In this document: positions 1-10,291 of the stretch, piece after piece | Numbering within the stretch: the first letter of the stretch is position 1 | Layout: the number at the start of each line of letters is the position of its first letter | NCBI GenBank assembly: GCA_963995505.1 | Contig: OZ023186.1 | Location: forward strand, 2,852,001-2,916,000 | Length of the DNA stretch: 64,000 bases | Direction of reading: 5' to 3' | Source: Hypericum androsaemum | Lineage: Eukaryota; Streptophyta; Magnoliopsida; Malpighiales; Hypericaceae | Position numbers and translations under genes: made by a program | Notes under the pieces: generated by a model | The model's input: the letters and a program-made list of their open reading frames with translations, nothing else | What the model was told of the DNA's origin: nothing | Database searches by the model: none

Positions 1-600
1 TAACGAGGTACTGAATTAGAGGTTCTTCCAAGTGGAGAACCATGTTCGTCTATTATTTAGAAGTCATGGGATGGCGGGAACGAATGCCTCTCGTTGAGGA
101 ATCTAATAGCACACTTTGCCTCTTCAGAGACACAAAGAAAGAAACGATGACTAATTACAAAAATTTAGTTCCCAAAACGTCCAAGTACAGCATAGGCAGC
201 TGCACTGGTTTTAAGGAGAACATCTTTGTCGCTTCACGTAAGTGTGTCGCCCACCACGGACAAACCAGGCGGCCTCAATAGTAAAAAACTATTAAGTGAA
301 GCTGCACTCGCAGTTAGCAACCGAGCCGCAAACTGCTGCATTGCCTAAGAGCATACCCCTCTCACAAGTCACAACAAGATACTCGCGTAATCCAAACCGC
401 TGCGACTAACACGCAGCAAGTCAAGGCAGGGCAACCCCTGAGCTAAACAGAGCTAGAAACCTAAAAAGCTTGAAACTTTACTACCGCTGAACCAAAAGAA
501 CAAGAACCCACCTAAGAAATCACCCCAGGAGCAGTGGCAAATTGGGAATTAACGGAATCACGGGAGGGGCAAAACGGGAAAAAAAAGAAGAAGAACATAC
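1..600 (-). other. TIM9 intron 1 (partial)
   Basis: This stretch follows the donor site of the TIM9 first exon on the minus strand (intron GTATGT reading left from position 600). I looked on the minus strand for the twin-CX3C exon that should follow and did not find it, so the intron probably runs past the left edge. The open frame at 42-281 (+) has no recognisable domain and is probably chance. Confidence 0.55.
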
Positions 601-695
601 CTGTCACGGACCTGGAGCTGGTCGATCATGGAAGCCATCCGGGCCTTGTCTTCCTCCGGTAGGCCCTCCAAACCCGCCATCATCCCCTTGTCCAT
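601..695 (-). CDS. TIM9: Mitochondrial import inner membrane translocase subunit Tim9, exon 1 (partial)
   Basis: Exon 1 encodes about 31 residues starting MDKGMMAGLEGLPEEDKARM and going on to MIDQLQVRD, the characteristic N-terminus of plant Tim9. The ATG is at 695 and the exon ends at 601 in ...GACAG before the donor GTATGT, splitting a codon after two bases. Tim9 is a small intermembrane-space chaperone that pairs with Tim10 through twin CX3C motifs and escorts carrier proteins to TIM22. The CX3C motifs lie in later exons, which are outside the window. The recognition rests on this N-terminal block and its exon end. TIM9 and the nearby OEP16 gene, a Tim17/22-superfamily protein, are transcribed divergently. 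Confidence 0.82.
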
Positions 696-1647
696 TCTTT
701 AAAACCCTAAAAATTAGAACTTGCCCCTTTTGTTTCTCTCTCTTCCGGTAAGAGAGTTTCAGGTGAAGAGTGCTTTCAGATTTGGTACCCCTTTCCTTGG
801 CTTGTTTCCTCTGTGCGTCTCTGTATGAGGACGACGTTTAGGGTTTTAGGTTTATTAAAGTGGGCTGGGTTAGGGTTTATGGGCCGGTATGGATTGGGCC
901 CTTATTGATTTTGGGCCTGTATAAGGATGGCGGAAAATCTAGAGCCACTGATCGTGGTGAATTTGATTGAATGTAAATACTTATTAATAAATTAATAAGT
1001 ACCGTTAAAAGAGTTTTTCTAACTTAAATTAATAAATTTTAATTTTTTAGAAATACAACAATGTTAAATACTTATTATAATAGTTTCAAAATTTTGTAAT
1101 AATTTATGCTGTTTTCATGACACCAAAAGTATTGTTACCAATGCTAATTTAAAAAAATTCATTATAAATATTAAATATCTTAAAATTTTCATAGTTGAAT
1201 CTATCAAATTACGTAATCTTAATAATTTTTCCAAAATTGTCTCCGTTCCGTGCTAATGCCTAATCGGCTTAACCTCTTTGTAATCAAAAGCCCACATGGG
1301 AATTAATGGCACCGACACAACACCATTAACAAAATCCTACGCCGATCAATTTTTTTGTTATTGTTGGGATTTACGTGTACTTCAAATCCGGGAGGTGGGG
1401 CATTTTTTCAATTTCAAATGATTTGTTAATGATATTTTATATATGCTTATAATTTGAAATAAAATTTGTTTACGTGAATATGCAAGTCTAATACTCGTAA
1501 ATTGGGGAGTTGGGTTTCAATAAAGTAGCATGGAGGTTTTCAAAAAAATAAAATAAAGTAGCATGGAAGTGGGAGCCAAAAAAAGTACTAAAATAGTAAA
1601 CTGTAGTGTGATCCTTTTGTAGGGAGGACGGTGAAGTGTTATTTTTT
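696..1647. other. TIM9 5' region and intergenic DNA
   Basis: This holds the TIM9 5' untranslated leader and presumptive promoter (minus strand). From about 940 it becomes AT-rich DNA with no supported gene. There is no open frame of note, no tRNA, and no repeat with defined ends. Confidence 0.5.
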
Positions 1648-2765
1648 GAGAAAACTACAATCTCTCAAGTTTGTTTAAATATATTCAAAAATTTCTTTTG
1701 TTTGTAAAATACATGTCAAAGTCTCTATAGTTTGCTTTTATTATACTTTCAAATCTCTGGCGCACGTTAGCAGCTCTTTTTTCATTTTTGTCAATGAAAT
1801 GATCAAAATACCTTTCAAATAAAAATAAAAAAATTACTCACATCATCAAATCCAAATCCAAAAATCCCAGGGATCAATTTGTAATTGTACCAAAAAGTCC
1901 CAAATAAAGATGAACTGTAATCAAAGGCAACGATGTCGTCGCTGCACAAAGCGATGGCGACGCTAGTCGGCGCCTCGTTCATGGCCATCAACGCCTTCTA
2001 CATCAACAAGCGCACTGTCGACCAGGTCCTCGACTGCCTCATCGAGATCCGTTGCCATCCCCGCAGCCATCGCGGAGTTCTCTCCGAGGCCGAGGAGGCG
2101 CAGGATGACTCCGGAGAGGAAGCGGAGGAGGAGGAGAGGGAGTCGGTGGACGATCGATCATCCAGCCAAGGGTACCTCGTCTCGTGCTCGGTGGCGAACG
2201 CGGTTCTTGCGAACGACTGGTTCGAGGAGGAGGAAGAAAGAGATGAGCGACGAAGGAGGGTAGAGGAGAATCATGAATTACAACCCAGAATCTGAACAAA
2301 TTCATACTGAAATTCTAAACAAAAAATCAATTGGAATCAATAATTGGAAGTGGGTATAGATGGGTTAGCTTTCTGGATTGAATTTATGCTTCGCCATCTT
2401 GTCCGGGAAGCTTTTACGTCTCCGACGGACCAGGTTTTGAAAAGTTGAGTTTTTGGTTGCTTTTTGGCTATTTGGTTGTTGGTTTGAATCGGTGTTCTTG
2501 ATTTTAAAAACCCACATCTGTTCTTGGTTTATTTGGGTTTGTGTTTTTGATTTTTTGGGTTGGTGTAATCAGAGAATAGATGATGTCAGTAATTTTTTTT
2601 TGTTTTTTTAAGAGTATTTTTGTCATTTCAATGACAAAAAAACTTATTTAGGAATCTGAAAATATAATAAATTCAAACAAGAGAGACGTTGGCGTGTATT
2701 TTACAAACAAAAGAGATTTTTGAATATATTAAAATAAATTCGATAAACTACAAAATAATTTTCCC
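1648..2765. mobile_element. Non-autonomous Mutator-like element carrying a gene fragment (MULE-A)
   Basis: Long imperfect terminal inverted repeats are visible. Positions 1648 to about 1815 match the reverse complement of about 2600-2765, sharing blocks such as TTTGTTTGTAAAATACA and TTTGTCAATGAAATGA-like segments. The ends begin GAGAAAA / GGGAAAA. The flanks are T-rich, so a 9-bp target duplication cannot be fixed (about 7/9 match). There is no transposase frame. The GC-rich interior (1933-2295) encodes an AMP-deaminase-like N-terminus, the Pack-MULE pattern. The other long-TIR elements here (12989-13678, 14371-15314) have 9-bp target duplications, which supports the Mutator assignment. The right end lies about 70 bp upstream of the OEP16 TATA box. 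Confidence 0.7.
1933..2295 (+). pseudogene. Captured AMP-deaminase-like N-terminal exon fragment
   Basis: A 120-residue open frame starts MSSLHKAMATLVGASFMAIN, with a hydrophobic segment (about residues 7-25) and then ...FYINKRTVDQVL. This resembles the N-terminal membrane anchor of plant AMP deaminase (pattern A-L-GASF-A----F----------VL). An acidic, Glu-rich stretch follows (residues 50-115). The catalytic amidohydrolase domain, which makes IMP from AMP, is absent: known family members are about 800 residues and this ends at 120. It lies wholly inside a pair of long inverted repeats, so I read it as an exon copied into a transposon rather than a working gene. The family call rests on about 35 residues. 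A lineage-specific small protein is the alternative. Confidence 0.4.
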
Positions 2766-2836
2766 TTTTTTTTAGAATACGGTGGTGTGTTATCTGAGGA
2801 CACAGAAATGACAGGCTAAGAAAAAACCAAAGGGCG

Positions 2837-2846
2837 TATATATAAT
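2837..2846 (+). promoter_or_regulatory. Probable TATA box of OEP16
   Basis: TATATATAAT lies about 130 bp upstream of the OEP16 start codon and just before a purine-rich leader. It is the only good TATA match between the upstream transposon end (2765) and the ATG. Confidence 0.5.
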
Positions 2847-2877
2847 ATCAGACCAAAACCCAAACCAGAGACACTCA

Positions 2878-2972
2878 AAAAAGAGAGAGAGAGAGAAGCA
2901 TAAGAAGAAAGAAAAAGAAGAAAGAAGAAAGAAGAAGAAGAAAGAAGAAGAAAGAAGAAGAAGAAGGAGAAG
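2878..2972 (+). repeat. GA/GAA-rich microsatellite in the OEP16 leader
   Basis: An almost pure purine run of GA and GAAGAAA units fills the predicted 5' untranslated region directly before the ATG. GA-rich leaders of this kind are common in plant genes. Confidence 0.75.
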
Positions 2973-4761
2973 ATGCCAAGCAGCAGGTTCGCAGGTTCAT
3001 TGACGAGTCCGAGAGTTGACGTGGCCATCGACATGGGCAATCCGCTCCTTAACATCACCGTCGATGGCTTCCTCAAGACAGGCACCGTATGATTGATTAC
3101 TTCCCATTTTTACTCAATTTATATAAGGGTAGAAAAAAATATCAATTCATTATCTCTAGTTTTGCGGGGATATAGAGATTTTAACATTGGTAGATTATGG
3201 CTTCCTTTCGAGGCACATCGTTTGACACATATCAACATCAAGCCAATGCAATTAAACTCTACCCAACTGCCAGATGTTTGATAAGTGGGGTACAGAGATT
3301 TTAACATGCAGAGTTGTTATATAGCGGTCAGATTAGTACATCGATAATTGCAATTACAGTAGATTTGTTTATAACTGTTAAAAATTCAGCAATTTTTTAA
3401 TTAAGAGCGGGTTAATCGCGTACATATTATTGTCCTCTCATGACCCGAGTTAATTATGTAGCTTCTAACACCGTTGAACTCAGAGCTCAGCTATGTTCTT
3501 TGGGTTGCAGGTTGCAGCCGGGAGAGTGCTCGCAGAGGAAGTGTACCACGTGGCCAAACGAGGTTGTTTCTCTGCCATTTTTTTGATTCCTTCTCTTTGT
3601 TCGGTGGAATGGTTTTGAATTTGACTGACGGTTTTCTGGGTGGAATTTGATTATGGGCAGGGAGTCTTTCTAAAAACAACATCGAGCACTCGGTAAGAAT
3701 TCACTTCCCGCTTGGTATTTTTCTTTGGGATAAGCGGATTTGATTTTGGAATTCAATGTGAAATTGAAGGAAATTCTTGATCGACCTGGGGTCTGGATTT
3801 CTTGGTAGCTTTTGCTTATATTACACATCCCTAGTTGCGAGTGTTGTGGACTTGTTTATACGTGTTGAAAATTCACAAACTCGTTGCCTTAATATTTTCG
3901 GTTCCGTGTGGAGCTCCCAACATGGTTTCAGAGCGGGTTGATTCGTCTTCATACGACCCCATGTCATGGCACGTTTGCAAAGTCAAGCTTAGTGTTGAAA
4001 ATCCGTAACAGATAACAATTGTCAGATGTATCCTTTTAGGATACCAAAAAAAAAAGTATTTGCTCTTGAGGTGGATATTGCTAATGAACTGAGTGTTGTT
4101 GCAGCTGAAGAGGATGTGCAAGGATGCTGCTTATTGGGGTAAGTAAGGGACTTGCAGCATTATAGTATGCACCATAAGTCCCTTATTGGGCCAATGCTAT
4201 ACGAAACACTTCTGCAGAGCTTCAAGTTTGAATTTTTCCTACTGCTCTGCTGAGAATTTCTAAACCTCATTGACAATAACTTCATCGCACCTCGCAGGAG
4301 TGGTTGGTGGAGTTTATGTTGGACTTGAATACGGGGTGGAGAGAGTTCGTGGCAGACGTGACTGGGTAATGTAGCATAATCCCACTTTGTTCTGTTCTCT
4401 CTTCTTGATCTTCTGGTTACCATGATTAAGTTCATTTCTAATATGGTCCTTGAAACCTGGTTAAGTGGCGAATTCTGCCTTCTGAAGTAGGGAGAGAAAA
4501 ATCCAGGACAGGAGTTCAAATCCTGATATGTTAAACGTGCAGACTAGTTCCCGAGTTGGAATTCAGAATGCAGTCGGCAGCTTCGAACCTGATCGATACT
4601 TTTCTCTTTGATATCTGCAGAAGAATGCTATGGTAGGCGGCGCATTGGCAGGGGCGTTGATATCTGCGGTCAGTAACGACAGCAAGGACAAGATCGTTAC
4701 GAATGCCATCACCGGCGGCGCCATTGCAACCGCTTCGAAGTTCATCAACTATTTAGTATGA
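2973..4761 (+). CDS. OEP16: Outer envelope pore protein 16 (OEP16), chloroplastic
   Basis: Six exons give a 146-residue protein: 2973-3086, 3511-3562, 3661-3692, 4105-4138, 4298-4365 and 4621-4761 (stop TGA). All introns are GT-AG and the phases agree (441 nt in all). The protein starts MPSSRFAGSLTSPRVDVAID and contains MGNPLLNITVDGFLK, GGVYVGLEYGVERVRG and a Gly/Ala-rich tail GGALAGALISAV...GGAIATASKF. These are hallmarks of OEP16, a four-helix Tim17/Tim22-superfamily channel of the plastid outer envelope, selective for amino acids and amines and linked to protochlorophyllide oxidoreductase import. The length equals the usual size of OEP16-1. The ATG is supported by the conserved MPSS start. 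A transposon lies about 200 bp upstream. Confidence 0.9.
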
Positions 4762-5006
4762 AGAAAGTACTCCCACTCTGCCACTTGCTTTCCCTATGCA
4801 GACATTTTGTTTGAACAATGAACACATTCCATCCTTTGCAGTTTACTTTGTGAGATGGAGGAGCTTTTTTGCCATTGAATAATCGCCACAGCTTCTCTAG
4901 TTATGTTGAATAGCATCGTAGCTTCATTATTCACTATGGCCATTATTAAGCAATAGGTTAACCATATTCTAAAACCGAGTTCGAGCACCGAGGATGCAGT
5001 TAGGTA
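4762..5006 (+). other. OEP16 3' flank
   Basis: This is probably the 3' untranslated region of OEP16 and short intergenic sequence. No other gene is seen. Confidence 0.5.
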
Positions 5007-5566
5007 CAGTAAAACCTCTCTAAATTGATATTGTCGGGACCGGAGAAAAATATCACTTTAGAGAAGTTATTAGATAAGAGAGGTTTACGTTTTTTTCCTC
5101 CAAAAATATTAAAATTGAGTTTTTGAACAATAAATATGTAAATACAAAAAATTACTTAGTTTATATACAAATTACTTAAAATTTAGACTTATAGCGTTAT
5201 TCAAATGACATACTCGATTGAGATATTTTCTTAGAACAAGACGATGATCATAATAACTATTCTAAAACGATTGAGAAGATGAATGATGATGTAAAATTTA
5301 TTAAATAAACAAGTTTAGCACAAATTAATGTCTTACAATATTTTTTGAATTTGTAAAATATGTAAAAAATATGTATTTATTAAAAAATATTACTTTATAC
5401 AAAAATTGAGATCGAGATTTAGCACTAAAATTTTCTGAAAAAGTATTAGTTATTACGATAGAGGGGTTATTAAATTTTAACACTGGTTCCGACTCGGGAC
5501 CGGAACTTTTTATCAATTTAGAGAGATTATCACTTTAGAGAGGATCATTTTACAGAAGTTTTACTG
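5007..5566. mobile_element. Emigrant/pogo-like Tc1-mariner MITE
   Basis: The left end CAGTAAAACCTCTCTAAATT and the right end ...AGTTTTACTG are inverted repeats flanked by the dinucleotide TA (5005-5006 and 5567-5568). This end sequence and TA duplication match the known plant Emigrant/Lemi1 (pogo-like) family. Sub-terminal inverted blocks (TATCACTTTAGAGA near 5050 and again near 5530) extend the symmetry. No intact transposase frame is present, so it would need a helper element. Confidence 0.85.
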
Positions 5567-6129
5567 TATTACTAAATTTCCAGATGTCAATTAGTTTTGG
5601 GAAAAAAAAAACTTAACGACCCTATATTTAACACAATGGTATATGAACGTATCTTTGATATGAAATGATCGATACTACATGTATCAAATAAACTTTTCCT
5701 TTTAATTTTTTTTCAAAAATCTGTTAAATATCTTGGTGTTGATTAGTAGTGTAGTGTCTACTTCCTATGACATGATTGAAATATGAGAGCAATTTTACGG
5801 TGATCTCACCATATCAATTTGAAATAATCAATTTCAGTAAAATATAATTAAAATAAAGTAAATTATGTTGGCTTTTATTTAGAAGCGATCTTTTTCCTCG
5901 GAATGACGCGTCAGTGGAGCCATCTGGCCCGCAATTTCATTCCACTGATGATACGAAACCAAAAGCAAACAGGAGATGATTGTAATCAAATCATGGAGTC
6001 CAATTATTCCTTGATATTTTGGAAGCCAAAGTCATCTGGTTTAGAGTTCTTGTGCCTTAAATTGGCCCCAGCATTTGGTTAATGTTACACATACAAGTTA
6101 CATCTCGTCATCTTTATGTCCTTTTCATT
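5567..6129. other. Intergenic, nothing recognised
   Basis: AT-rich DNA between two transposon insertions. No gene or repeat with clear ends is seen. Confidence 0.5.
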
Positions 6130-7111
6130 TGTTGGGAAAATAACTGGTTCCATCTACGGGGACCTAAGCAACGCAACGGAAACACACACAAGTAAACTAC
6201 AATAACACGAGAAGTACGAACACACAAGCACAAAGAAAGCACAAGGAGGGATACACAAATTTGGTTACCCGGTTCGATCCACAACGATCTACATCCGGGG
6301 GCTTCTAAACTAGGAGAGATTCCACTATCTTCACGCACGTGAGCTTCACTCGCTCTACAATGGATGCCAACACACTTGGCTCACTCTCTCCTCTTCTCAC
6401 ACTCTTGAGGCTACCCACACTCTTGGGAACTCTCTTCCTCTTTCACTTGGAGGGGGCTACCCTTCACTAGGAGTTTGGCCTTCTTCTTCTTCTCCTTCAC
6501 TTGGAGTGCCCACCCTTCACTTGAGTTTGTCCTTCTTCTTCTTCTCCTTCTCCTCCTTCTCTTGGAGGCAACCCTTCACTTGGGTTGGGCGCCATTGGGG
6601 CACATGGGTCACTCTCCTGCACTTGGAGAGCACCACCTCTTTCCCCCTTTCTCTTTGGAGAAGTGGGCACTTGGCCTCTCCTTCACTTGGAGAGCCTTTT
6701 GTCTACCTTACAACTTTCCCGGCCGAACTGGCGACCGCCAGTGGCCTCACGCAGAAGTTCCTGGAACTTGGCACTAGCAGTCGCTAGTTGACTTGCGACC
6801 GTAAGTCCCAACTAGCGCCCGCTTGTTCACTTGCGTCCGCCAGACGCCTTCAGCAGCTTCTCATCTTCGCTTAGCTTCATCTTCACTCGACTCCGCCTCT
6901 CGAACCCCATCCCCACCTCGATCAACCTCAAGGCTCTTCACTCGAGCCACATGACTCGAATGTTCTCAACGTCTTCACTCAACTCTTGACTCGATTGATT
7001 CCCCGAGCGTCCCGGACTCCGAACCCAATCGATCAACTCTCGCGACATCCTCACGGTTCTTCACTCGAACCAAATGAATGCTCCACTCGCACTTAGGTTC
7101 CATACCCAACA
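6130..7111. mobile_element. Solo LTR (982 bp)
   Basis: The segment starts TGTTGGGAAAATAAC and ends CCCAACA, with the short inverted ends TGTTG...CAACA. It is flanked by the same five bases TCATT (6125-6129 and 7112-7116). No coding region, primer-binding site or second LTR adjoins it, so unequal recombination has probably removed the rest of the retrotransposon. The interior has the GGTTACCCGGTTCGATCCAC block seen in plant LTRs and a degenerate CTTCACTTGGAG repeat. The several open frames at 6475-6791 are by-products of this low-complexity sequence. Confidence 0.72.
6440..6690 (+). repeat. Degenerate CTTCACTTGGAG repeat block
   Basis: Six or more copies of a CCTTCACTTGGAG-like word are separated by TTCTTCTTCTCC runs inside the solo LTR. 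Spacing is irregular, so this is a diverged minisatellite rather than an exact array. Confidence 0.6.
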
Positions 7112-7116
7112 TCATT

Positions 7117-7915
7117 ACCGTAATTACCTCAAGATATTTGGACATCTTTGTTGGTGCTGTCACGTGCAGGGTATCCGATCATCTAGTCATTATGGTTGTT
7201 GTCGCTTGAATGTTGGTCAAGTATAACTTATGTCATCTAGTTAGAGAATTTAAAATCATAAGATAATGTAAAACTAAAAATCATAAATTTTAACATTTAT
7301 TTTGGGATCTACCAAGGCTATTTCGATCTACTTACACCATCTACTTACCATTTCTAGAACAAATGAAGCGAAGAAAACAACATTTTCTTTTTTTGAGGGA
7401 TAAACAACATTTTCACCGAGATGAAATTTTGATGTTGAAAGGATAGAAAGTCGTCATCGGATTGCTGGGTTTCTCTTTTTCTTATCGCAAGGTCGCATCC
7501 AAGCATCTATCGCGTTATATTTTAACGCATGGTTAAATTATCTTTTACACTATGATTGGACCATAAACCACTTGTTTGACATGCAATAATTGAGGTTAAG
7601 TTTACATCTCTCTCTTGGTCGGTTTTTTTTTGTGCTTTCCGAAGTTCTCCAAAGACTTCCCTCACACCATTGCTTAGTTTCGCGAAAGGCACAAGGGCGA
7701 GAAATATCTTGTTTATGACATTTGTTTTTTTATAAATAAACTTAATTAAATCTATCAAAAGTAATTACATCAAATTGTACTAATCGTACAATACCTGGAC
7801 ATTAAGATACTAGATAGAGATATCTAAGTAAAAATAAAGATAAGAATTATCTAGCATAATCTAAATCAATTCCATCAAAAAGTACAAATCCGCAATTCGC
7901 ACCCACGAAAAGATC
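7117..7915. other. Intergenic, nothing recognised
   Basis: AT-rich sequence with no convincing gene. The minus-strand frame at 7522-7758 has no recognisable domain. Confidence 0.5.
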
Positions 7916-7920
7916 AGTAG

Positions 7921-8193
7921 TGTTGGGATGGCGAGAAATAGGAAAGACTTATTTCCTATTCCTATTCCTATTCTGACTAGATTCTGGACTCCTAATTAGA
8001 CTTACTTTTACACCAAGGGTTTGTCTCTATATAAAGACATGTTACCCTAAGGTTTTGTATAGCTTTGTGACTCGGATCCATCAATAAAATTTCTCCTTTC
8101 TCACCGTGGACGTAGGCATTAGGCCGAACCACGTAATTCTCTTGTTCCGTGTTCTTTGTGCGATCTTGTTCTCTAGTTGCTGAATTCCTAACA
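7921..8193 (+). repeat. 5' LTR of gag-protease element copy 1
   Basis: 273 bp, from TGTTGGG to CTAACA. It contains a promoter-like TCTATATAAAGACATG at about 8026 and a polyadenylation-like AATAAAA at about 8083. It differs from the 3' LTR by a small indel near the TTAGAC segment and a few substitutions. Confidence 0.88.
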
Positions 8194-8195
8194 AT

Positions 8196-8208
8196 TGGTA
8201 TCAAGAGC
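8196..8208 (+). other. Primer-binding site (initiator tRNA-Met type)
   Basis: TGGTATCAAGAGC starts two bases after the 5' LTR. It matches the usual plant Copia primer site TGGTATCAGAGC with one extra A. Confidence 0.7.
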
Positions 8209-8220
8209 TTGGGTTGGAGG

Positions 8221-8931
8221 ATGACGGACGGCGCAAAGTTTGCTCTTGTGAAGTTCGATGGTTCTTCGAATTTTGAGTTATGGCAAAGGCGTGTCAAGGA
8301 TCTCCTCGTGCAACAAGGGATGGTCATCGCGCTCTCGGAGAAGAAGCCCGAGAAGATGGAGGAGCAAGAGTGGAAGGAGATGGGGGCCAAGGCGGTGGTG
8401 ACAATTCGCTTGTGCTTGGCGGATGATGTGATGTATCACGTCATGGATGAGGAGTCACCAGCTGAGGTATGGAAGAAATTGGAGGCAAGGTATATGTCTA
8501 AGTCTTTGTCGAACAAGCTTTATCTTAAGCAAAGATTGTATGGGCTCAAGATGAAGGAGGGCTCGGATTTGAGCCAACACATTAATGGTTTCAGTCAACT
8601 TGTGAGCGACTTGAGAAAGGTTGATGTGAAGTTCGAGGAAGAAGACAAGGCATTGTTGCTGCTGAATTCTTTACCTGGCTCCTACGAAAATTTGGTTACA
8701 ACTCTAACTTGGGGGAAGGAGTCCCTGGTGTTGGAAGATATCACAAGTGCTCTGCTAGGGTTTCATCAAAGAAGAAAAATTGACGATGAACAAGCGGAAG
8801 GGCTAGTTGTGAGGGGTAGCCATGGTGATCGTAGTGGGGCAAAAGACAGGAAGGGATCCAAGTCGTGGTCAAGGAGGTTTAAGGGAAATTGCTTCGAGTG
8901 CGGAGAAAAAGGGCACGTGAAGAAGGATTAA
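8221..8931 (+). pseudogene. Copia gag (UBN2-type), truncated at the zinc knuckle
   Basis: The frame starts at the ATG 27 bases after the LTR (MTDGAKFALVKFDGSSNFEL) and runs 236 residues to TAA. Conserved gag blocks include LWQRRVKDLLVQQG, AEVWKKLEARYMSKSL and LKQRLYGLKMKEGSDL. It ends in CFECGEKGHVKKD, a C-x2-C-x4-H knuckle that lacks its final Cys. The sister copy at 55.8 kb keeps that Cys, and the comparison shows a loss of about 5 bases here that shifts the frame just before the protease. Gag would form the RNA-packaging particle. This copy could make a shortened Gag only. Confidence 0.8.
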
Positions 8932-8968
8932 AAGAACTCGGGATCGCGAGGAAAAAGGATCAGGTTCC

Positions 8969-9562
8969 GTGAATGTGGCCTCACATTCGGACGGGTCAGA
9001 TGGTGATCTTCTTTCTGTTTTGTCAAGTCCAAAGCATTCTGATTCCTGGATTTTGGATAGCGCTTGCTCTTTCCACATGACGCCCAAGAGAGGGTGGTTC
9101 GACACCTACAAGTTCGTTGATTCAGGTATGGTGACTATGGGTGATGGTTCTACTTGCAGAATTGCTGGCATAGGTGATATCCAAATCAAGATGTGGGATG
9201 GTGTTGAGAGAAAATTGTGTGGGGTTAGGCATGTTCCGAAGTTGGAGAGAAATTTGATCTCGTTAGGAGCCTTGGATTATAGTGGGTACAACTATAATGT
9301 TGTAGGCGGGCTAATAGAGGTGGAGAAGGATGCTATGGTGGTGATGAAGGGTGAAAGGAATGCTAGGAACACCTATAGGTTAGTGGGGAACACTGTTGTA
9401 GGTGGAGTCACATCGTTGGGTTCCGATAGAGGGGAGAAAAGCTCTTGTGTGATGGAGCGAAAGCTTGACATGAATGGTTTGAGTGGAGTTGGGATTCGCA
9501 GAGACAAAGTTAGCAAGTTCCCGCTATGGTTGTCTAAAGAGACGTGCACACCTATAGGTTAG
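8969..9562 (+). pseudogene. Copia protease and pre-integrase segment
   Basis: The protein contains WILDSACSFHMTPKRGWF, the D-S/T-A/G aspartic protease site of Copia polyproteins, then MGDGSTCRIAGIGDIQIKMWDG and HVPKLERNLISLGALD, the usual pre-integrase landmarks. It is in another frame from gag because of the deletion at the zinc knuckle. A 179-bp tandem duplication then shifts the frame again, so the following frame (9544-10089) is a displaced continuation with no catalytic integrase motif. Confidence 0.75.
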
Positions 9563-9727
9563 TGGGGAACACTGTTGTAGGTGGAGTCACATCGTTGGGT
9601 TCCGATAGAGGGGAGAAAAGCTCTTGTGTGATGGAGCGAAAGCTTGACATGAATGGTTTGAGTGGAGTTGGGATTCGCAGAGACAAAGTTAGCAAGTTCC
9701 CGCTATGGTTGTCTAAAGAGACGTGCA
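9370..9727 (+). repeat. 179-bp tandem duplication inside copy 1
   Basis: The block from CACCTATAGGTTAGTGGGG to GAGACGTGCA occurs twice in direct tandem (offset 179) with no visible difference over its length. Copy 2 of the element has it once. The length is not a multiple of three, so the duplication disrupts the reading frame. Its perfection suggests a recent event. Confidence 0.9.
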
Positions 9728-10291
9728 CATCAAAGGTGTTGGGTAGGTTTTGCATGGGGAATGCGAAGTCGTTGGTAGCACCACGGGCGAATTGGGTATC
9801 TCACTCAAGGCCGAACAGTGGAGTTCGTGGCATGTCAAGGGTTCTACTTGGTAGAACAAAAGGTTGCCCTTTGTATGCTATGGCATGTAGCATTGGTATG
9901 AGGCAAGAAGGTCCAGCGGAGAAGCAGTTCGAGGTTGCGGAGCATGGGGTTGACCGAAAAATAGAGAGCGCATCTATTGGTCACAAGTTTGCTTCAGCAG
10001 GTGGACTTGCTAGTTGGAGTTCGATGGAGGTTGGAGAGAATAGGCCAAGCAAGCTCAGAAGCTCGAGCTTGGGGGCTGGCTCCAAGTGATTGAACAAAAG
10101 GTGAAGAGAAAGTTGAGATGGTCTTATTGATGCAGTTATCTATGGTCCGAGATGGAGTCGGTGGAGTTGGATTGGTTTTGCAAGATCTCATGGTTCTTCA
10201 TGGGGCGGTGTTTTGTCAAGGTGGAGTTTGTTGAAGTTCGGGTGGAGCTTCATGGTTCTTCCACGAGATGATTTCTCGCCAAGGTGGAGAT

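Noticed and set aside
42..281. 79-codon frame in the TIM9 intron
   Set aside because: No domain, no splice support, and atypical composition.
6262..6300. tRNA-like GGTTCGATCC word
   Set aside because: No cloverleaf can be drawn. It is a common block of plant LTRs.
6475..6791. Three overlapping plus-strand frames of 68-100 codons
   Set aside because: They lie in the CTTCACTTGGAG repeat zone of a solo LTR, are low in complexity and overlap in different frames.
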